This document shows positions 7,797 through 16,940 of a stretch of DNA of 44,257 nt, piece by piece. The first letter of the stretch is position 1, and every line of letters begins with the position of its first letter. The position numbers were made by a program, and so were the translations under genes. The notes beneath the pieces were generated by a model, which worked only from the letters and a program-made list of their open reading frames with translations, was not told where the DNA came from and made no database searches. Origin of the DNA: JBBQWS01 sp038210415 (GTDB taxonomy: Bacteria; Actinomycetota; Actinomycetes; Prado026); NCBI GenBank assembly GCA_038210415.1, contig JBBQWS010000023.1:1-44257 (forward strand), given 5' to 3'.

Positions 7797-9550
7797 CCGT
7801 CCGCCGGGTCGAGGACGAAGTCGATGCCAGCCTCCTGGCGCTGCCGGGCCGTGATCGGCGCCGGGGCGCTGGTGAGCGGGTCGTACCCGGCGCCGGTCTT
7901 GGGGAATGCGATCACATCGCGCAGCGACGGGACGCCGGCGAGGAGCATGCAGATCCGGTCCCAGCCGAAGGCGATGCCGCCGTGCGGCGGAGGCCCGAAC
8001 GCGAACGCGTCGAGCAGGAAGCCGAACTGCTCGTGCGCCTCCGCCTCGCTCATGCCGAGCAGCGCGAAGACCCGCGACTGTACGTCACTGCGGTGGATAC
8101 GGATCGACCCGCCACCGATCTCGTTGCCGTTGCAGACCAGGTCGTACGCCCACGCCAGCGCCTCGGCCGGCGCGGTCTCGAACGAGTCGACCCACTCGTC
8201 GTTCGGGGCCGTGAACGGGTGGTGCACCGCGGTCCAGCCGGCGGTGCCCGACTCGTCCTCGACCGGCTCGAACAAGGGTGCGTCCACCACCCAGACGAAC
8301 GACCACTGCGAATCGTCGATCAGGTCGCAACGCCGGCCGACCTCGAGCCGGGCCGCACCCAGCAGCGCCAGGGCGTCGGCGCGCTTGCCCGCGGCGAAGA
8401 ACGCGCAGTCGCCGGGCTGGGCGCCGACGGCCACGCGCAGCCCTTCGCGCTCGGACTCGGAGAGGTTCTTGGCCACCGGGCCACCGAGCTCGCCGTCGGC
8501 ACCGAACGTGACGTAGGCCAGCCCACGGGCGCCGCGTTGCTTCGCCCACTCTTGCCAGGCGTCGAACGTCCGACGCGGCTGGTCGGCGCCGCCCGGCATC
8601 ACCACGGCACCCACATGCCCGCCCGGCCCTGGCTGGAACACCCGGAACGGCGTCTGCACGAAGTAGTCGGTGAGGTCGACCAGCTCGAGCCCCATCCGGA
8701 GGTCCGGCTTGTCAGAGCCGAAGCGGCGCATGGCCTCGGCGTACGTCATCCGGCCGATCGGGCCGATCTCATGGTCGAGGACCCCGGACCAGATCGCCCG
8801 GACGACCGCCTCGCCGATCTCCATGACGTCGTCCTGGTCGACGAAGGACATCTCGATGTCGAGCTGGGTGAACTCCGGCTGCCGGTCGGCGCGGAAGTCC
8901 TCGTCGCGGTAGCACCGGGCGATCTGGAAGTACCGCTCCATGCCGGCGACCATGAGCAGCTGCTTGAACAGCTGGGGCGACTGGGGCAGGGCGTACCACT
9001 TGCCCGGCTGCAGTCGGACCGGGACCACGAAGTCGCGGGCGCCCTCAGGAGTCGAGCGAGTCAGCGTCGGCGTCTCGATCTCGACGAAGTCACGGCCGAG
9101 CAGCACATCGCGGGCGTACCGGTTGACGTCCGAGCGCATCCGCAGGGCCCTCGCGGGCGACGCCCGGCGCAGGTCGAGGTAGCGGTAGCGCAGCCGGGCC
9201 TCCTCGCCCACCTCGACCCGGTCGTCGATCGGGAACGGCAGCGGTGCCGACTCGCTCAGCACCACGACCTCGGCCGCCACCACCTCGACCTCTCCGGTGG
9301 CGAGGTCTGGGTTGGTGTTGCCCGGTTTGCGCAGGACGACCTCGCCGACCACCTTGACGCAGTACTCGCTGCGCAGGTCGTGGGCGACCTCGTGGTCACG
9401 CACGACGACCTGGACGACCCCGCCGACGTCACGCACGTCGAGGAACGCGACCCCGCCGTGGTCGCGGCGGCTGGCCACCCAACCCGCGAGGGTGACGGTC
9501 GTTCCGGCATGCTCGGCGCGCAAGCTGCCGGCCTCATGGCTGCGGATCAC
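7793..9550 (-). CDS. aspS: Aspartyl-tRNA synthetase, probably non-discriminating (Asp/Asn)
   Basis: 585 aa. It charges tRNA-Asp and probably also tRNA-Asn with aspartate. Seen: N-terminal OB-fold anticodon domain, catalytic core with QSPQLFKQLLM, RCYRDEDFRADRQPEFTQLD and the C-terminal GIAFGWDR motif. In the OB domain His31 (RRDHGG) and Gly77 (KPGNTNPD) fill the positions that in discriminating bacterial AspRS are Leu and Lys; a His/Gly pair is associated with non-discriminating enzymes that feed the GatCAB amidotransferase. The frame is open further upstream, but GTG at 9550 has GAGGAG 8 bases ahead and overlaps the hisS stop as GTGA. The insert domain typical of bacterial AspRS is present. 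Confidence 0.96.
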   Translation of the reverse strand: MIRSHEAGSLRAEHAGTTVTLAGWVASRRDHGGVAFLDVRDVGGVVQVVVRDHEVAHDLRSEYCVKVVGEVVLRKPGNTNPDLATGEVEVVAAEVVVLSESAPLPFPIDDRVEVGEEARLRYRYLDLRRASPARALRMRSDVNRYARDVLLGRDFVEIETPTLTRSTPEGARDFVVPVRLQPGKWYALPQSPQLFKQLLMVAGMERYFQIARCYRDEDFRADRQPEFTQLDIEMSFVDQDDVMEIGEAVVRAIWSGVLDHEIGPIGRMTYAEAMRRFGSDKPDLRMGLELVDLTDYFVQTPFRVFQPGPGGHVGAVVMPGGADQPRRTFDAWQEWAKQRGARGLAYVTFGADGELGGPVAKNLSESEREGLRVAVGAQPGDCAFFAAGKRADALALLGAARLEVGRRCDLIDDSQWSFVWVVDAPLFEPVEDESGTAGWTAVHHPFTAPNDEWVDSFETAPAEALAWAYDLVCNGNEIGGGSIRIHRSDVQSRVFALLGMSEAEAHEQFGFLLDAFAFGPPPHGGIAFGWDRICMLLAGVPSLRDVIAFPKTGAGYDPLTSAPAPITARQRQEAGIDFVLDPADG

Positions 9551-10905
9551 GGGTGCTGCTCCTCGGTCTGGGTGCTGCGGACGGTCGGTCGGAGGTCGGA
9601 GGCCGGTGGTGCCCACTGCGCCGGGTCGGCGGCGACCTGGTCTCCGGAGCGGATGTCCTTGACGCTGTCGCTCGCAGTCGGGTCGGTCGGGTCGGCGGGG
9701 AACCAGACGAACGGGATACCGCGCCGGTCGGCGTACCGGATCTGCTTGCCGAACTTGGCCGCCGTCGGCGACACCTCGCAGGCGATCCCACGCGACCTCA
9801 GCGCCGTCGCCACCGCTGTGGCCTGCTGTCGGTGACCCTCGTCGGACAGCGCCACCAGGACGCATGAGGGAACGGACCGCGACGCCTCGACCAGGCCACG
9901 CCCCAGCACGAAGCCCAGGACGCGTGACACCCCGATCGAGATGCCGACACCCGGGTACGTGGTGCGTCCGTCGCTGGCCAGAGCGTCGTAGCGGCCCCCA
10001 GAACAGACCGAGCCCAGCCCCTCGGCGCCGGCCATGAGCGTCTCGTAGACGGTGCCGGTGTAGTAGTCGAGCCCGCGGGCGATCTTCAGGTCGGCCACCA
10101 TCAGTCCCGGCGCCTGCGCCGAGGCGGCGTCGACCACGCGAACCAGCTCGTCGAGGCCCTCGTCGAGCATCGGGTCGGAGACCCCCAGCGCCGTGACCCG
10201 GTCGGCGAACGACGAGTCGGGGGTGCAGATCGCTGCGAGCTCGAGGCAGGCCTGCGCCGCGGCCGGGGTCAGCCCAGCCTCTCCGGTGAGGAGGGCCGCG
10301 ACCTGGTCAGGGCCGATCTTGTCGATCTTGTCGATTGTCCGCAGCACCAACGACGCGTCGGCCGCACCGAGGCCGCGGTAGAAACCCTCGGCCAGCTTGC
10401 GGTTGTTGACGTGAATCGTCACCGGCGGGATGGGCAGCCGGCCGAGGGCCTCCCCCACGACGAGCGGGAGCTCGACCTCGTAGTGGAACGGCAGCGTGTC
10501 GCGGTCGACGACGTCGATGTCGGCCTGGACGAACTCGCGGTAGCGGCCCTCCTGCGGCCGCTCCCCCCGCCACGCCTTCTGGATCTGGTAACGCCGGAAC
10601 GGGAACTCGAGGTGCCCGGAGTTCTCGAGCACGTACCGCGCGAACGGGACGGTGAGGTCGAAGTGCAGCCCGAGCCCGGAATCGCTGTCACCCTCGGCCG
10701 CCTGCAACCGGCGCAGGACGTAGACCTCCTTGGCGATCTCGCCCTTGCGCAGCAGCTGGTCGAGCGGCTCGACCGCCCGGGTCTCGATCGACGCGAACCC
10801 GTGCAGCTCGAACGTCTCGCGGATGACGTCGAGCACCTGCTGCTCGACGATGCGCTCGGCGGGCAGCCATTCGGGGAACCCGGACAGCGGGGTGGGGCGG
10901 GCCAT
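9547..10905 (-). CDS. hisS: Histidyl-tRNA synthetase
   Basis: 452 aa class II synthetase charging tRNA-His. Seen: motif 2 region with FRRYQIQKAWRGERPQEGRYREF, shown here in part as WRGERPQEGRYREF, the histidine-specific RGLDYYTGTVYE, and GSVCSGGRYDAL. The C-terminal anticodon-binding domain includes a KFGKQIRYADRRGIP stretch. The ATG start at 10905 shares one base with the stop of the upstream hydrolase gene (TGATG) and has no strong ribosome binding site of its own, so re-initiation is likely. It is followed by aspS with a GTGA overlap. This hydrolase-hisS-aspS arrangement parallels Rv2581c-hisS in mycobacteria. Confidence 0.96.
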   Translation of the reverse strand: MARPTPLSGFPEWLPAERIVEQQVLDVIRETFELHGFASIETRAVEPLDQLLRKGEIAKEVYVLRRLQAAEGDSDSGLGLHFDLTVPFARYVLENSGHLEFPFRRYQIQKAWRGERPQEGRYREFVQADIDVVDRDTLPFHYEVELPLVVGEALGRLPIPPVTIHVNNRKLAEGFYRGLGAADASLVLRTIDKIDKIGPDQVAALLTGEAGLTPAAAQACLELAAICTPDSSFADRVTALGVSDPMLDEGLDELVRVVDAASAQAPGLMVADLKIARGLDYYTGTVYETLMAGAEGLGSVCSGGRYDALASDGRTTYPGVGISIGVSRVLGFVLGRGLVEASRSVPSCVLVALSDEGHRQQATAVATALRSRGIACEVSPTAAKFGKQIRYADRRGIPFVWFPADPTDPTASDSVKDIRSGDQVAADPAQWAPPASDLRPTVRSTQTEEQHP

Positions 10906-11579
10906 CAGGTCGCCATCGCCTGGCGGAGGTACGGGTTGGTAACTCGCTCGACAGCGATGGTGGAGCTTGGCCCGTGGCCGGGAAGCACCACCGTCTCGTC
11001 GGCCAGCGGCAAGATCTTGGTGCGCAGCGAGCGGTCCATCGCCGCCGGGTCGCCACCGATGAGGTCGGTGCGGCCGATCGACCCGGCGAACAGGACGTCA
11101 CCGGTCAGGACGATCGGGGGCTGGTCGCCCTGCCCGGCGGCCCGGAACAGCACAGAGCCCTCGGTGTGCCCGGGCGCGTGGTCCACCAAGAGCTCAAGCC
11201 CGGCCAGCTCGAGCACCGTGCCGTCGGTCATCGGCCGCACGTCGGACGGCTCGGTCCAGGTCAGGCGGCCGCCGAAGATCTCCTGCAGCTGGGGCCCCAT
11301 CTGGGCGATCGGGTCGGTCAAGCGGTAGGCGTCATCACCGTGGATGTACGCGGGCACGTCCTTGGCGCTGCAGACAGGGGTGACGCTGAACGTGTGGTCG
11401 AGGTGCCCGTGGGTGAGCAGCACCGCGACCGGACGGAGCCGGTGCTCCCGCAGCACGTCGTCGAGCGTCTCCTCGATGCCGACCCCCGGGTCGACCACGA
11501 CGCACTCCTGTCCGGGCCCGGTCGCCACGACGTAGCAGTTCGTGGCGAACATGGCCGCGGGGAACCCGAGGACGAGCAC
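10905..11579 (-). CDS. Metallo-beta-lactamase-fold hydrolase, glyoxalase II-like
   Basis: 224 aa. Compact metallo-beta-lactamase fold: metal site THGHLDH (His57, His59, Asp61, His62), further ligands in GHTEGS and LTGDVLFAGSIGR, and PGHG near the C-terminus. Members of this group hydrolyse thioesters such as S-lactoyl thiols; in mycothiol-using actinobacteria the thiol could be mycothiol, which is inference. The open frame begins at 11588, but GTG at 11579 has an excellent GGAGGTG six bases ahead and is preferred; the GTG at 11588 lies inside that site. The gene heads the hisS-aspS transcription unit and faces the cyclophilin gene across about 130 bp. Confidence 0.9.
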   Translation of the reverse strand: MLVLGFPAAMFATNCYVVATGPGQECVVVDPGVGIEETLDDVLREHRLRPVAVLLTHGHLDHTFSVTPVCSAKDVPAYIHGDDAYRLTDPIAQMGPQLQEIFGGRLTWTEPSDVRPMTDGTVLELAGLELLVDHAPGHTEGSVLFRAAGQGDQPPIVLTGDVLFAGSIGRTDLIGGDPAAMDRSLRTKILPLADETVVLPGHGPSSTIAVERVTNPYLRQAMAT

Positions 11580-11709
11580 GCGTGGCACCTCCAGACGAGG
11601 ACGAGGGACTCGCCGAGGGTACCGGCGCGCCCCCGAGCGCCGCGAACCACTAAGTCCACCCGCCTAGACTGTGCCGCGGACGATTTCGTCGATGACAGGA
11701 GTACGGGTC

Positions 11710-12531
11710 GTGGCCGGCAGCAAGCGCGAGCGAGAGCTCGCCAGGGCGAAGTACGAGCGCCAGCAGGAACGACGGTCGCAGCGAGCCGAAACCACCCGCC
11801 GACGGACCCAGATCGCGACGTCCGTAGTCGTCGCAGTGCTGGTGGTCGCCGGCTTCACCTGGCTGGCCAAGCAGGGTGGCGGCGACGCCACCGATGCGGC
11901 CGCCAACCCGACGGCGAACCCGACCGCGAGCCCGTCCACACCCAGCGCCGGCGCCGGCCGGGTCGGCTGCCTCTACACCAAGGCGGGCAATGCCACCAAG
12001 GACGTCGGGCTGCCTCCCGCGTCCGCCCCTGTCGTGCCCGAGACCAGCTCGGCGACGCTCACGTTGAACTCCGGGGTGGTCAAGATCCAGCTACTCGATG
12101 CGAAAGCGCCCTGCACCGTCAGCTCGTTCGCGTTCCTCGCGCAGGCCAAGTACTTCGACAAGACCAACTGCCACCGGCTGACCACCAGCCCCACCCTGCG
12201 AGTGCTGCAGTGCGGCGACCCCACCGCCGACCCGAAGGCTGCCGGTGCCGGCGGGCCGGGCTACCAGTTCGCCGATGAGAACCTCTCCGGCGCAACGTAT
12301 GCCGCGGGCACCGTGGCGATGGCCAACGCCGGTCCGGGCACCAACGGCAGCCAGTTCTTCCTGGTCTACGGCGACTCCCAGCTGGGACCGAACTACACGC
12401 CGTTCGGCAAGATCACCGCTGGGCTGGACGTCCTCACCTCGATCGCCAAGACCGGCGTGACCGGGGGCGGCACGGACGGCGTCCCGGCCAAACCGGTGAC
12501 CATCACGTCCGTAGTCGTGGCGGGGAGCTGA
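11710..12531 (+). CDS. Membrane-anchored cyclophilin-type peptidyl-prolyl isomerase
   Basis: 273 aa. A basic cytoplasmic N-terminus (about 1-34) precedes one membrane segment (about 35-53), a Pro/Thr/Ser linker (about 60-80) and an extracytoplasmic cyclophilin domain. Cyclophilin features: the catalytic-arginine segment CHR (usually FHR), CGDP in place of GGDP, and NGSQFFLVYGDS. Four cysteines lie in the exported domain (GCLY, APCT, NCHR, QCGD) and could form two disulfides. Start: GTG at 11710 with AGGAG (11697-11701) eight bases ahead; earlier in-frame codons lack such a site. It ends two bases before the DUF349 gene, so the two are probably co-transcribed. The position matches ppiB (Rv2582) in mycobacteria. 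Confidence 0.92.
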   Translation: MAGSKRERELARAKYERQQERRSQRAETTRRRTQIATSVVVAVLVVAGFTWLAKQGGGDATDAAANPTANPTASPSTPSAGAGRVGCLYTKAGNATKDVGLPPASAPVVPETSSATLTLNSGVVKIQLLDAKAPCTVSSFAFLAQAKYFDKTNCHRLTTSPTLRVLQCGDPTADPKAAGAGGPGYQFADENLSGATYAAGTVAMANAGPGTNGSQFFLVYGDSQLGPNYTPFGKITAGLDVLTSIAKTGVTGGGTDGVPAKPVTITSVVVAGS

Positions 12532-12533
12532 CG

Positions 12534-14018
12534 ATGAGCGAGTCCCCTGATCCGGCCGTCGAGCCGGAGCCGGCTGGCGCGGTCGCGCCCGCAGACGAAC
12601 CGGCCGTCGAGCCGGAGCCGGATGTCGAGCCGGAGCCGGCTGTCGCGGTCGAAGCCGAACCTGCTGCTGAGGCGATGTCGGCCGTCGAGGACGACCCAGT
12701 CGTCGAAGCCGCCGGCGAAGCAGAACCCGCGCCGCCTCGGCCCGCCGTACCCTCTCCCGCAGTACTCGCCCACCTCGCCGCAGCGGCGACCCCTGGTCAG
12801 GCCTGGGGCCGGGTCGACCCCGACGGCTCGGTGTTCGTCCGCACCGCCGAGGGCGAGGTGTCGGTCGGGTCCTTCCAGGCCGGCTCCCCGCACGAGGCGA
12901 TGGCGTACTTCACACGCAAGTTCGCCGCGCTCGAGCTCGAGGTCGACCTGCTGGAGAAGCGCGTCGCCAACCCCGAGGTCCCGCCGGAAGAGTCCGCGAG
13001 CACGTATAAGCGGCTCAACGAGGCGGTCACCAGCCCTTCGTCAGTGGGCGACATCGACGGGCTGCGCGTACGCCTGGCAGCGCTCGCCCCCGCGATCGAG
13101 GCCCGACGCGCCGAGGCGCGGGCCGCCCGCGAGGCCGCCAAGGCCGAGGCGAAGGAGGCCCGCGAGCGCATCGTCGCAGAGGCCGAAAGCCTCGCCGACT
13201 CGGTGCAGTGGAAGGTCGCCGGTGAGCGGCTTCGGACGCTGCTCGACGAGTGGAAGATCGCTCCGCACGTAGACCGCGCCACCGAGCAGGCGATGTGGAA
13301 GCGGTTCGGCGCCGCTCGCAACGCGTTCGACCGCCGCCGACGCCATCACTTCGCCCAGCTCTCGGCGCAGCAGGGCGAGGCGAAGGCGGCCAAGCTGGCC
13401 ATCATCGCGGAGGCAGAGGCGTGCGCCACCTCCACCGACTGGGCCGCGACCGCGACCGCACTTCGTGGGCTGATGGACCGCTGGAAAGCCGCCGGTCGGC
13501 TGGGTCGCAGCGACGAGGAGGCCCTCTGGCAGCGGTTCCGGGGCGCCCAGGACACGTTCTTCGCAGCCCGCTCGGCAACTTTCAGCCAGCGCGACGCCGG
13601 ACTCAGCGAGAACCTCAAGGCCAAGGAGGGTCTGCTCGCCGAGGCCGACGCGCTGCTACCGGTCAGCGATCTCGGTGCGGCCAAGGCCGCTCTGCGTTCG
13701 ATCCAGGACCGCTGGGAGAAGGTCGGCCACGTCCCGCGCGGTGACAAGGACCGCATCGACGGGCGGCTCAAGCGGGTCGAGGACACCGTCCGCGGCGCCG
13801 AAGACAAGAAGTGGACCAGGACCAACCCGGAAGGGCTGGCTCGCGCTCAGGCTGCCGTCGACCAGCTCCAGGCCGGAATCGCCAAGCTGGAGGCGGAGCT
13901 GGCCAAGGCCGAGGCCAAGCCGGATGCCCGCGCTGTCACCAAGGCCCAGGAGGCGCTCGACGCTCGGCGGTCATGGTTGACAGCAGCCGAGGCGACCCTC
14001 GCGGAGTTCGGCGGATAG
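12534..14018 (+). CDS. DUF349 domain protein
   Basis: 494 aa cytoplasmic protein of unknown function. The first roughly 65 residues are an acidic Pro/Glu/Ala tract with a repeated PAVEPEP motif. The rest is predicted largely alpha-helical and Ala/Glu/Lys/Arg-rich, with three DUF349-like units recognisable by recurring W..A/V..L..L...WK and LW.RFR/FGAA patterns (about 220-265, 300-345 and 375-425). The C-terminal 60 residues look like coiled coil. The ATG is two bases after the cyclophilin stop. The stop is nine bases from the convergent rel stop, so no room exists for a shared terminator between them. Confidence 0.88.
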   Translation: MSESPDPAVEPEPAGAVAPADEPAVEPEPDVEPEPAVAVEAEPAAEAMSAVEDDPVVEAAGEAEPAPPRPAVPSPAVLAHLAAAATPGQAWGRVDPDGSVFVRTAEGEVSVGSFQAGSPHEAMAYFTRKFAALELEVDLLEKRVANPEVPPEESASTYKRLNEAVTSPSSVGDIDGLRVRLAALAPAIEARRAEARAAREAAKAEAKEARERIVAEAESLADSVQWKVAGERLRTLLDEWKIAPHVDRATEQAMWKRFGAARNAFDRRRRHHFAQLSAQQGEAKAAKLAIIAEAEACATSTDWAATATALRGLMDRWKAAGRLGRSDEEALWQRFRGAQDTFFAARSATFSQRDAGLSENLKAKEGLLAEADALLPVSDLGAAKAALRSIQDRWEKVGHVPRGDKDRIDGRLKRVEDTVRGAEDKKWTRTNPEGLARAQAAVDQLQAGIAKLEAELAKAEAKPDARAVTKAQEALDARRSWLTAAEATLAEFGG

Positions 14019-14026
14019 CTGCTCGG

Positions 14027-16342
14027 TCACGACGTGACGCGGTAGACGTCGTACACGCCTTCGACCCCTCGCACCGAGTTCAGCACCGAGCCCAGGTGCT
14101 TGGGGTCACCCATCTCGAACGTGAAGCGCGAGAGCGCGATGCGATTGCGACTGGTGGTGACCGACGCCGACAAGATATTGACGTGCTGGTCGGACAGCGT
14201 CCGGGTGACGTCCGAGAGCAGCCGCGCGCGGTCGAGCGCCTCGACCTGGATCTGCACCAGGAAGACGCTGGACGCTGACGGGGCCCACTCCACCTCGACG
14301 ATGCGGTCCGGCGACCCGTCGACGAGCGAGGCCACGTTCGAGCAGTCGGCCCGGTGCACCGAGACGCCGTCGCCCCGGGTCACGAACCCGACGATCTGGT
14401 CGCCTGGCACCGGAGTGCAGCATTTCGCGAGCTTGACCCAGACATCGCTGGCTCCCTTGACCACCACTCCGGGGTCGCCCTTGGGTCGAGGCCGGAGTCG
14501 CGCCTCTCGGGTCGGTGCCGTCGCCTCGGCGAGGTCCTCCTCCGCACCGGCCTCGCCGCCGAGCGACTGGACCAACCGTTGCACCACCGAGTGCGCCGAC
14601 ACGTGGCCCTCGCCGATCGCGGCGTACAGCGACGAGATGTCGGCATAGCGGGAGTCGTGGGCGATGCCGGTGAGGGCACCACCGGACAGTACTCGCTGCA
14701 ACGGAAGACCCTGCTTGCGAAGTTGTCGAACAAGGGCCTCCTTGCCCTGCTCGATGGCCTCCTCCCGCCGCTCTTTGGAGAACCAGGCCTTGATCTTGCT
14801 GCGCGCCCGACCGCTCTTGACGAACGTGAGCCAGTCGCGACTCGGGGCAGCGTCGATGGCCTTGGACGTGAGCACGTCGACGACGTCGCCATTGTTCAAC
14901 GTGCTCTCGAGCGGGATCAGCTTGCCGTTGACGCGGGCGCCGACGCAGCGGTGGCCGACCTCGGTATGCACGGCGTAGGCGAAGTCGACCGGGGTGGCTC
15001 CCATCGGGAGCGCGATGACGTCACCCTTGGGCGTGAAGACGAACACCTGCTTGGCGCCGATGTCGAAGCGCAGTGAGTCCAGGAACTCACCCGGGTCCTC
15101 GGTCTCGCGCTGCCAGTCGACGAGCTGGCGCAGCCACGCCATCTCCGACGCCTCGTCCTGGGTCTTGCGGGAGATCCCGCCACCCTCTTTGTACTTCCAG
15201 TGAGCGGCGATGCCGTACTCGGACATCCGGTGCATGTCGTGTGTGCGGATCTGCAGCTCGACCGGCTTGCCCTCGGGACCGATCACGGCGGTGTGCAGCG
15301 ACTGATACATGTTGAACTTGGGCATCGCGATGTAGTCCTTGAACCGCCCGGGGATCGGGTGCCAGCGGGCGTGCACCGAGCCGAGTACGGCGTAGCAGTC
15401 GCGCACGCTGTCGACGAGCACCCGGATGCCGACAAGGTCGTAGATCTCCGCGAAGTCGCGGCCACGCACGATCATCTTCTGGTAGATCGAGTAGTAGTGC
15501 TTCGGACGCCCGGTGACCACCGCCTTGATCTTGGCGTCGCGGAAGTCAGCCTGCACCTCCTCGATCACCTGGGCGAGGTACTCGTCGCGCTTGGGCGCCC
15601 GCTCTGCGACGAGCCGGACGATCTCGTCGAACATCTTGGGATAGAGGATCGCGAAGGCGAGGTCCTCCATCTCCCACTTGATGGTGTTCATGCCGAGCCG
15701 GTGCGCGAGAGGTGCGTAGATCTCCAACGTCTCGCGGGCCTTGCTCTCCTGCTTGGCCGGCGGCATGAACCGCATCGTCCGCATGTTGTGCAGGCGGTCA
15801 GCGAGCTTGATCACCAGGACCCGGATGTCGCGGGCCATGGCGACGACCATCTTGCGCACCGTCTCGGCCTCGGACGCCTGGCCGTACTTCACCCGGTCGA
15901 GCTTGGTCACCCCGTCGACGAGCGCCGCGACCTCGTCGCCGAACTCGGCCCGAAGCGCGTCGATCGTGTAGTCGGTGTCCTCCACCGTGTCGTGGAGCAG
16001 CGCCGCGGCCAGCGTGGGGGGCGTCATGCCCAGCTCGGCCAGGATCTGGGCGACCGCCAACGGGTGCGTGATGTAGGGCTCGCCGCTGCGGCGCAGCTGG
16101 CCGCGGTGCCGCTCCTCGGCCACGACGTAGGCGCGTTCCACCACGCGGAGATCGGCCTTCGGGTGCGACATCCGGACGCTGCGGAAGAGCGGCTCCAGCA
16201 CGGGGTTGGGCTGCGAGCCTGACCGGCCACTCATCCGGGACAGCCGGGCGCGCACGCGGGCGCTCGGGGCCGCTTCGGGACGCACAGGTTCGACGGGAGT
16301 CGTGGTAACGACCCCAGTGTCCTGACTGACGTCTTCGGTCAC
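14027..16342 (-). CDS. rel: Bifunctional (p)ppGpp synthetase/hydrolase Rel
   Basis: 771 aa, the length of long RSH enzymes. It makes and degrades (p)ppGpp for the stringent response. Domains: HD hydrolase (His93 and HD at 117-118 within LLHDTVEDT), synthetase with YSIYQKM and GRFKDYIA (an RFKD form of the RxKD motif of bifunctional enzymes), TGS domain with VFTPKGDVIALP, the helical/zinc-finger region ending KCCTPVPGD, and a C-terminal ACT domain. Both catalytic sites look intact. Start: GTG at 16342 with AAGGAG nine bases ahead. It is the last gene of the ruvC-to-rel minus-strand run, downstream of apt with a 58-base gap. The apt-rel neighbourhood is conserved in actinobacteria. Confidence 0.96.
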   Translation of the reverse strand: MTEDVSQDTGVVTTTPVEPVRPEAAPSARVRARLSRMSGRSGSQPNPVLEPLFRSVRMSHPKADLRVVERAYVVAEERHRGQLRRSGEPYITHPLAVAQILAELGMTPPTLAAALLHDTVEDTDYTIDALRAEFGDEVAALVDGVTKLDRVKYGQASEAETVRKMVVAMARDIRVLVIKLADRLHNMRTMRFMPPAKQESKARETLEIYAPLAHRLGMNTIKWEMEDLAFAILYPKMFDEIVRLVAERAPKRDEYLAQVIEEVQADFRDAKIKAVVTGRPKHYYSIYQKMIVRGRDFAEIYDLVGIRVLVDSVRDCYAVLGSVHARWHPIPGRFKDYIAMPKFNMYQSLHTAVIGPEGKPVELQIRTHDMHRMSEYGIAAHWKYKEGGGISRKTQDEASEMAWLRQLVDWQRETEDPGEFLDSLRFDIGAKQVFVFTPKGDVIALPMGATPVDFAYAVHTEVGHRCVGARVNGKLIPLESTLNNGDVVDVLTSKAIDAAPSRDWLTFVKSGRARSKIKAWFSKERREEAIEQGKEALVRQLRKQGLPLQRVLSGGALTGIAHDSRYADISSLYAAIGEGHVSAHSVVQRLVQSLGGEAGAEEDLAEATAPTREARLRPRPKGDPGVVVKGASDVWVKLAKCCTPVPGDQIVGFVTRGDGVSVHRADCSNVASLVDGSPDRIVEVEWAPSASSVFLVQIQVEALDRARLLSDVTRTLSDQHVNILSASVTTSRNRIALSRFTFEMGDPKHLGSVLNSVRGVEGVYDVYRVTS

Positions 16343-16400
16343 GAAAGCGCTCTCCTTGCCGTTCGAGGAGAGCAGTCTACGGGCCGAGGCAGCCGGGCGG

Positions 16401-16940
16401 TCAGACGGTCAGCAGCACGTCGATCGGCATCGCCGGGATCAGGGCGCGGCCACCGAGGAAGCCGAGCTCCATCAGGAACGCGAAGCCCGTCACCACGCCG
16501 CCGGCCATCTCGACCAGGTGCTTGGCTGCCGCCGCCGTGCCTCCGGTGGCGAGCACGTCGTCGACGACCAGGATCCGGGCGCCGGGCCGGAAGGCGTCCT
16601 GGTGCACCTCGAGGACAGCCTCGCCGTACTCCAACGCGTACTCCCGGGCGTGGGTGAGCCCCGGCAGCTTGCCTTCCTTGCGGATCGGGACGAACCCGAC
16701 ACCCAAGGCGTACGCCACCGGCGCGGCCAGGATGAACCCGCGCGCCTCGATGCCGACCACCGCGTCGACTCGTTGGTCCCGACCGAGCTCGGCGAACGCA
16801 TCGACCACCTGACGGAAGGCTGCGCCGTCACCGAGCAGTGGCGTGATGTCCTTGAAGACGATGCCCGGCTTGGGGTAGTCGGGGACGTCCCGGACCAACC
16901 CGGTGAGGAGTGCGGTCACCGCGGGGTCGTGGCCACCCAT
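16401..16940 (-). CDS. apt: Adenine phosphoribosyltransferase
   Basis: 179 aa purine-salvage enzyme that makes AMP from adenine and PRPP. Seen: DVPDYPKPGIVFKDITPL at the N-terminus, GIEARGFILAAPVA, the flexible-loop RKEGKLPG, and the PRPP-binding VVDDVLATGGT. The frame can open with TTG at 16943, but ATG at 16940 shares one base with the secF stop (TGATG) and is the better start. It lies in the conserved secD-secF-apt-rel order. Confidence 0.95.
   Translation of the reverse strand: MGGHDPAVTALLTGLVRDVPDYPKPGIVFKDITPLLGDGAAFRQVVDAFAELGRDQRVDAVVGIEARGFILAAPVAYALGVGFVPIRKEGKLPGLTHAREYALEYGEAVLEVHQDAFRPGARILVVDDVLATGGTAAAAKHLVEMAGGVVTGFAFLMELGFLGGRALIPAMPIDVLLTV

Noticed and set aside
7982..9835. 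Plus-strand open frame of 617 codons over aspS
   Set aside because: Antisense shadow of a well-supported aspartyl-tRNA synthetase; no family recognised.
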